Shown piece by piece: positions 60,108-64,000 of a stretch of 64,000 nt of DNA (position 1 is the first letter of the stretch; every line of letters begins with the position of its first letter). The stretch covers positions 1 to 64,000 of the forward strand of contig JAAFJG010000004.1 of the NCBI GenBank assembly GCA_013298075.1. The letters are read 5' to 3'. This stretch comes from Cytophagales bacterium. GTDB taxonomy: Bacteria > Bacteroidota > Bacteroidia > Cytophagales > Microscillaceae. The notes below the pieces were generated by a model. The model did no database searches. It was not told the origin of the DNA and worked only from the letters and a program-made list of their open reading frames with translations. The translations under genes and the position numbers were made by a program.

Positions 60108-61520
60108 CTAAGTCAACACCGTATTTTGAGCAATAAAATTCGTTTTAGGAAGGTTAGTTTTATTGATAGCATTCATTCCTCCTTCAATTTCTGTAAAATT
60201 TCTATAGCCACGAGCCTGCAAAATACTTGCCGCTATCATACTTCTATATCCACCCGCACAATGCAAATAAAAATGTTTATTAGGAACGACATCTTTTAAC
60301 CAATCATTGATATATGCCAAAGGTTTATTTTGTGCATTTTGTATATGTTCAGTATTATATTCAGTTTCTTTTCGAACATCTATGATTTTATTTTCTTCGA
60401 TTTTTACTTCGTTGACAAATTGTTCGGCAGTAATTCTATGAATCATGTCGATTTCTTTTTTTGCCTCTTTCCACGTTTCAAAGCCACCTTTTAAATGTCC
60501 AATTTGGTTATCAAAACCAACTCTTGCCAATCGTGTGATGGTTTCTTCTTCTTTTCCAATAGGCGTAACTAATATAATTGGCTGTTCTAAATTCACTATC
60601 AACGCCCCAACCCAAGGCGCAAAATCTCCATTTAAACCAATATTAATAGATTGAGGAATAAAACCTTGATAAAAATCGGCACTATTGCGCGTATCCAAAA
60701 TAAGTGTTTCATTTTTTTCTGCGATGATTTCAAATTCATTTAGATTCCATTCTTTCAATCCATTTTTGAGTACATTTTCAAAACTTTCGTATCCTTTTTT
60801 ATTCCTTATTACATTCATTCCAAAATAATTAGGTGGTGGCAAAAGTCCATCAGTAATGGCTTCGATAAACGCTTTTTTGTGTGGTTGATTGAGGGCGTAA
60901 TTCATTTTTTTTTGATTGCCCAATGTATCGACTGTTTCTTTCATCATATTTTTTCCACACGCACTTCCCGCTCCATGCGCAGGATAAACGGTAATATCAT
61001 CAGACAAGCCAATAATTTTCGTGTATAAACTATCATATAACATACCCGCCAAATCTTCTTGCGTCATTTCATTGGTTTTTTGAGCCAAATCTGGTCTGCC
61101 TACATCACCCAAAAAAAGCGTATCACCACTAAAAAGTGCCGTATCTTTTCCATTTTCATCTTTCAATAAATAACAAGTACTTTCTAAGGTATGTCCGGGC
61201 GTGTGAATGGCTTTGATAGTAATATTTCCGATAGTAAATAATTGTTCGTCTTTGGCAATAATACATTCAAAATCTGGATTGGCATTTGTGCCATACACGA
61301 TTGAAGCATTTGTATTTTTTTGCAAATCGAGGTGTCCGCTTACAAAATCTGCGTGAAAATGTGTTTCAAAAATATATTTTAATTTTACATTATCACGTTC
61401 TAATCTATCTAAATAAGGTTTTGTTTCTCTCAAAGGGTCAATAATGGCTGCTTCGCCATTCGAAGTAATATAATAAGCACCTTGTGCCAAACAACCTGTA
61501 TAAATTTGTTCTATTTTCAT
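60108..61520 (-). CDS. CstB-like persulfide dioxygenase-rhodanese fusion
   Basis: This 470-residue protein has three parts. The metallo-beta-lactamase domain (about 1-245) has 'ETHFHADFVSGHLDLQ', 'TPGHTLESTCYLL', 'FSGDTLFLGDVGRPDLAQK' and 'YPAHGAGSACGK'. A first rhodanese-like domain (about 265-355) lacks the active Cys (loop 'LVTPIGKEEE'). A C-terminal rhodanese (about 370-465) has the Cys in 'FYLHCAGGYRSM'. MBL, pseudo-rhodanese and rhodanese is the order known for CstB, which turns persulfides and O2 into thiosulfate-type products. It should detoxify sulfide in the cytoplasm. It is a single gene. Confidence 0.88.
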   Translation of the reverse strand: MKIEQIYTGCLAQGAYYITSNGEAAIIDPLRETKPYLDRLERDNVKLKYIFETHFHADFVSGHLDLQKNTNASIVYGTNANPDFECIIAKDEQLFTIGNITIKAIHTPGHTLESTCYLLKDENGKDTALFSGDTLFLGDVGRPDLAQKTNEMTQEDLAGMLYDSLYTKIIGLSDDITVYPAHGAGSACGKNMMKETVDTLGNQKKMNYALNQPHKKAFIEAITDGLLPPPNYFGMNVIRNKKGYESFENVLKNGLKEWNLNEFEIIAEKNETLILDTRNSADFYQGFIPQSINIGLNGDFAPWVGALIVNLEQPIILVTPIGKEEETITRLARVGFDNQIGHLKGGFETWKEAKKEIDMIHRITAEQFVNEVKIEENKIIDVRKETEYNTEHIQNAQNKPLAYINDWLKDVVPNKHFYLHCAGGYRSMIAASILQARGYRNFTEIEGGMNAINKTNLPKTNFIAQNTVLT

Positions 61521-61894
61521 TTTAATTTGTGTTTTTATGCCAAGATTTACGTGATTTTCAAGATTAATTCACTTACTTTTTTAAGGATTTATATCTTAAA
61601 AAAAACATAAAACTAATTATTTTTAAGTGTATTTTATAAAAAGGTAAAAAACTTTTTTTTTATTGAAATATTGATGTTAAAATAAGTATAAAAATCAATA
61701 AAAAGTTCCAATTTTTTGAAAAATATTTTTTGAATAGATTAAAAAATCTCACATACATTCGATTTCAAAAAAGTAGAAAATACAACACAAGATGTAGAAT
61801 AAATTTTAAAATAAATATAAAAATAAATTTTAAAATACTGAAATTCTCTTAAAAAAACAATACTTTTGCAACCTATTATTCACCCATAAAAATT
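61521..61894. other. Intergenic region between divergent genes
   Basis: This 374-bp gap has no gene. Near the start is 'ATGCCAAGATTTACGTGATT', a relative of 'ATGCCACGATTTGCAAGATT' at 20757. A -7 box TACTTTTG (61861-61868) with weak -33 (ACTG) suits hutF. Confidence 0.6.
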
Positions 61895-63208
61895 ATGAAA
61901 ACATTACACTTCAAAGCCATTACGCTCAAAGATACATGGATTGAAAATGCTTATATTCGATTAGATGACTCAGGAAAAATTTTAAAAATTGATACACAAA
62001 AACCTAATAAAGTTGATAATATTGAAACTATCAATGGTTATGCAATTCCTACGATGGTTAATAGTCATTCCCATGCTTTTCAATATGTGATGAATGGAAA
62101 AGCAGAAGTGCATACCAATCATAATGCTGATGATTTTTGGAGTTGGAGAGAGGCAATGTATCAAACTGCGTTATCTGTTTCACCTGAAGAAGTTGAAAAA
62201 ATTGCGACTATTTTATACAAAGAAATGTTAAGAGTTGGCTATGGCGAAGTGGTCGAATTTCATTATTTGCATCACGATAAAAACGGAAAACCTTATGCGT
62301 ATCTGCCTGAAATGAGTGAAAGATTATTGATAGCCGCCAAAAATGCAGGAATAAAAATTACATTAGTGCCTATTTTTTATCAAAAAGGTGGTTTTGGAAA
62401 ACCTGCCAATGAAGGACAAAAAAGATTTATTAGTCAAGATTTTTCTACTTATATTGATTTATTTGAAAGCGTCAAGAAAATTATTCCCACGTATAAAAAT
62501 GCCAATTTAGGCGTTGGTTTTCATTCTTTGCGAGCAATGGAGCCAACACTTTTGCCCGAATTTATCAATACTTTTGTGCCACAAAATTATCCAATTCATT
62601 TGCATATTGCCGAACAATTATTAGAAGTAGAAGATTGTTTGAATTATTTGCACGCAAGACCTGTCGAATGGTTGTTGAATAATGTGCCTATTTCTGACAA
62701 GTGGAATTTGACGCACTGCACACATTTAACTGATTTTGAAACAGAAAAATTAGCAAAAAGTAAAGCAAACGTTATATTGTGTCCATCAACAGAAGGAAAT
62801 TTGGGAGATGGAATTTTTAACCTGAAAAATTTTCAAAAATATGGTGGAAAATGGGCAATCGGAACGGATAGTCATATCGGATTAAATCCTGCTGAAGAAA
62901 TGCGTTGGTTAGATTATGGGCAACGTTTACGCACACACAATCGACAAAGTTTTACGTCTGAAACCGAAAGAGAAAGTGGACGTTTTGCCTTAAAAAATAT
63001 TATCGAAACAGGCAGAAAAACGACAGGAAAATTTACGAATGATTTTTTTGAAGTAGGACAGGCTTTTGATGCGTTGATTTTAGATGTCAATCACCCAATT
63101 TTAGAAAATCATCATTTGTCTTATGTCCTTTCTTCTTGGTTGTATGGTTTGGATTCGAGTGCTTATTTGGGAACAATGATTGATGGGGATTTTGTGATTC
63201 GAAAATGA
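61895..63208 (+). CDS. hutF: Formimidoylglutamate deiminase
   Basis: This 437-residue amidohydrolase matches HutF: 'IPTMVNSHSHAFQYVMNGKA' with the two metal His, 'DDFWSWREAMYQTAL', 'GYGEVVEFHYLHHDKNGKP', 'PIHLHIAEQLLEVEDCLNYL' and 'NLGDGIFNLKNF' followed by 'WAIGTDSHIGLNPAEEMRWL' with the catalytic Asp. It deiminates N-formimino-glutamate to formyl-glutamate in histidine breakdown. No other hut genes are in the window, though the right end is open. The start is the first Met codon. Confidence 0.9.
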   Translation: MKTLHFKAITLKDTWIENAYIRLDDSGKILKIDTQKPNKVDNIETINGYAIPTMVNSHSHAFQYVMNGKAEVHTNHNADDFWSWREAMYQTALSVSPEEVEKIATILYKEMLRVGYGEVVEFHYLHHDKNGKPYAYLPEMSERLLIAAKNAGIKITLVPIFYQKGGFGKPANEGQKRFISQDFSTYIDLFESVKKIIPTYKNANLGVGFHSLRAMEPTLLPEFINTFVPQNYPIHLHIAEQLLEVEDCLNYLHARPVEWLLNNVPISDKWNLTHCTHLTDFETEKLAKSKANVILCPSTEGNLGDGIFNLKNFQKYGGKWAIGTDSHIGLNPAEEMRWLDYGQRLRTHNRQSFTSETERESGRFALKNIIETGRKTTGKFTNDFFEVGQAFDALILDVNHPILENHHLSYVLSSWLYGLDSSAYLGTMIDGDFVIRK

Positions 63209-63377
63209 AAAAATATAGATAGAAAGCAAAAAATCACCGATAACTTTTGAAGTTTCCTGACTTCGCTATTCGAAAAATAGCAACTTTTACGACATTATAA
63301 CTTTTTTTATTTGAAGAAAATTTATTTATTTATTTCTGGTGCAAATAAACCTATTTTTGTTGAAAATACAAAAAATA

Positions 63378-63426
63378 TACTTGTTATTTTGATAAAAAGC
63401 ACTATTTTTTATCAAAATAACAAGTA
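63378..63426. terminator. Long AT-rich hairpin downstream of hutF
   Basis: The stem TACTTGTTATTTTGATAAAA with its complement has a 7- to 8-base loop and is followed by TTTTTCTA. Position and T-run suggest a terminator for hutF, but the distance (170 bp) is large and it may be a dispersed palindrome. Confidence 0.55.
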
Positions 63427-63531
63427 TTTTTCTACGCAGCATTACCACAATTTTTTTGGTTTAAGTAACGCTTCGCTTAATACTTAAATCAGTTAGGGTT
63501 TTATCTTTCAGGGATTTCTAACATATTATTC

Positions 63532-63878
63532 TTGAAAGCTGTGGAAAAAATATTTTCTTAGTAAAAATGTCCTTAAAATGGCTTTAAATAAGGTTTTTTT
63601 TATTCTTTATTTTTTTTGATAAATAATAATCCAAATATAATTTGGTGAAAATATAAATCTTAAATTTTTATTTTGTTACCTTTTTTATAATTTTAATTTT
63701 TGTTAATTTATTACTTAAATATAATTTTTTAAACAAATATGTTAATTATTTAAAATTTGCATATTTGAATTTTTACCAAATAATATTTTGTAAAATATAT
63801 ATAATTACTTTTTTTTAAGAATAAAAATAAATTTTAAATAAAATTAACAAAATAAAATATTTTTTCCACAGCTTTCAA
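63532..63878. repeat. Perfect 25-bp inverted repeat around 297 bp
   Basis: TTGAAAGCTGTGGAAAAAAT plus ATTTT (63532-63556) is repeated in inverse at 63854-63878. The spacer is non-coding and very AT-rich. The right arm is part of the coding remnant that follows ('NNLKAVEKIF'). Confidence 0.85.
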
Positions 63879-64000
63879 ATTATTCCAATATTGGCTTGCG
63901 TTTTTAGATTTAGTATAATTGATAAAAATTTCTAAAATTGTATTATCAATATTCAAAGTTTGTCCATCAATTTTATTTCATTTCCATATTTCAAGTTCTT
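63834..64000 (-). pseudogene. Decayed coding fragment at window edge
   Basis: The minus-strand frame entering from the right edge reads 'ELEIWK', a TGA stop (63978-63980), then 'NKIDGQTLNIDNTILEIFIN', 'YTKSKNASQYWNNLKAVEKI', and ends after FYFVNFI at TAA (63834-63836). The composition is protein-like, and the stop may come from a TGG codon. The family is not recognised, and the rest lies outside the window, so the real gene may be longer or intact further on. Confidence 0.45.

Larger units (their letters stand above)
63209..64000. other. Repeat-rich right end without intact gene
   Basis: This ~790-bp stretch contains a partial promoter-like repeat (63334-63382), a strong hairpin (63378-63426), a 25-bp inverted repeat (63532-63556 and 63854-63878) around AT-rich DNA, and a decayed minus-strand coding fragment. 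Confidence 0.7.

Overview
This window is AT-rich DNA from a Bacteroidota bacterium, most likely a Cytophagales-type organism. I base this on Bacteroidota promoters (TTTG, 19-20 bases, TAnnTTTG), a type IX secretion (T9SS) sorting domain, DUF4286, an atpB with a signal peptide, an ECF sigma factor paired with a 'VPANYF' anti-sigma-like protein, and the lack of Shine-Dalgarno sites. I saw no rRNA, tRNA or CRISPR array.

Layout. 1-8726 is an accessory island. It holds two ExK nuclease-like genes, two nearly identical Rpn-type PD-(D/E)XK genes (the first broken by a 127-bp tandem duplication), and a four-gene chaperone operon: a degenerate J-like protein, a GrpE-like protein, an unusual Hsp70 and a TerB-like protein. 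The genes or operons of this island are preceded by copies of one ~80-bp promoter module carrying the palindrome ATTGAT-A-ATCAAT. 9002-17597 is mostly housekeeping: a LolD/MacB-type ABC ATPase, a GH31 glucosidase, NamZ, a QueD-like enzyme, a tiny T9SS cargo, a DCC protein, a SanA-like protein and EF-Ts. 17704-20640 is a two-component system whose kinase and regulator genes are separated by a HinP1I-like restriction enzyme and a 36-codon stump of a methyltransferase. 22358-30014 holds a metal-binding HMA protein, tgt, murB, a BcgI-like restriction-modification operon, a decayed peptidoglycan-binding gene, a sugar nucleotidyltransferase and DUF4286.

30198-37244 holds the F0 part of ATP synthase (a, c, b; no delta/alpha/gamma), a double-PspC protein and a giant PAS sensor without an output domain. 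37818-48171 holds purL, a TlpA-like protein, purine nucleoside phosphorylase, an SPFH/Arc-like/DUF4177/TerD group, an M23 peptidase, a CarboxypepD_reg-like protein and an HExxH protein. 48196-56486 holds a possible MITE next to an outer-membrane barrel gene with a clipped signal peptide, an ECF sigma/anti-sigma operon with four 29-residue repeats, a LysM protein, mutL and secreted or membrane proteins. 56619-64000 holds truA, a DUF488-DUF488-OB-like cassette between direct repeats, a CstB-like persulfide dioxygenase, hutF and a right end rich in inverted repeats.

Many intergenic spaces hold dispersed palindromes (CCTCCAGAT/ATCTGGAGG, CTTGGTCTGTG hairpins, a ~110-bp 'CACAGATAACACGG' repeat). 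Three remnant genes (methyltransferase, peptidoglycan-binding, right-edge fragment) and two interrupted operons suggest a genome with much gene gain and decay. The best candidate for an undescribed system is the J-like/GrpE-like/Hsp70/TerB operon and its co-regulated nuclease genes.
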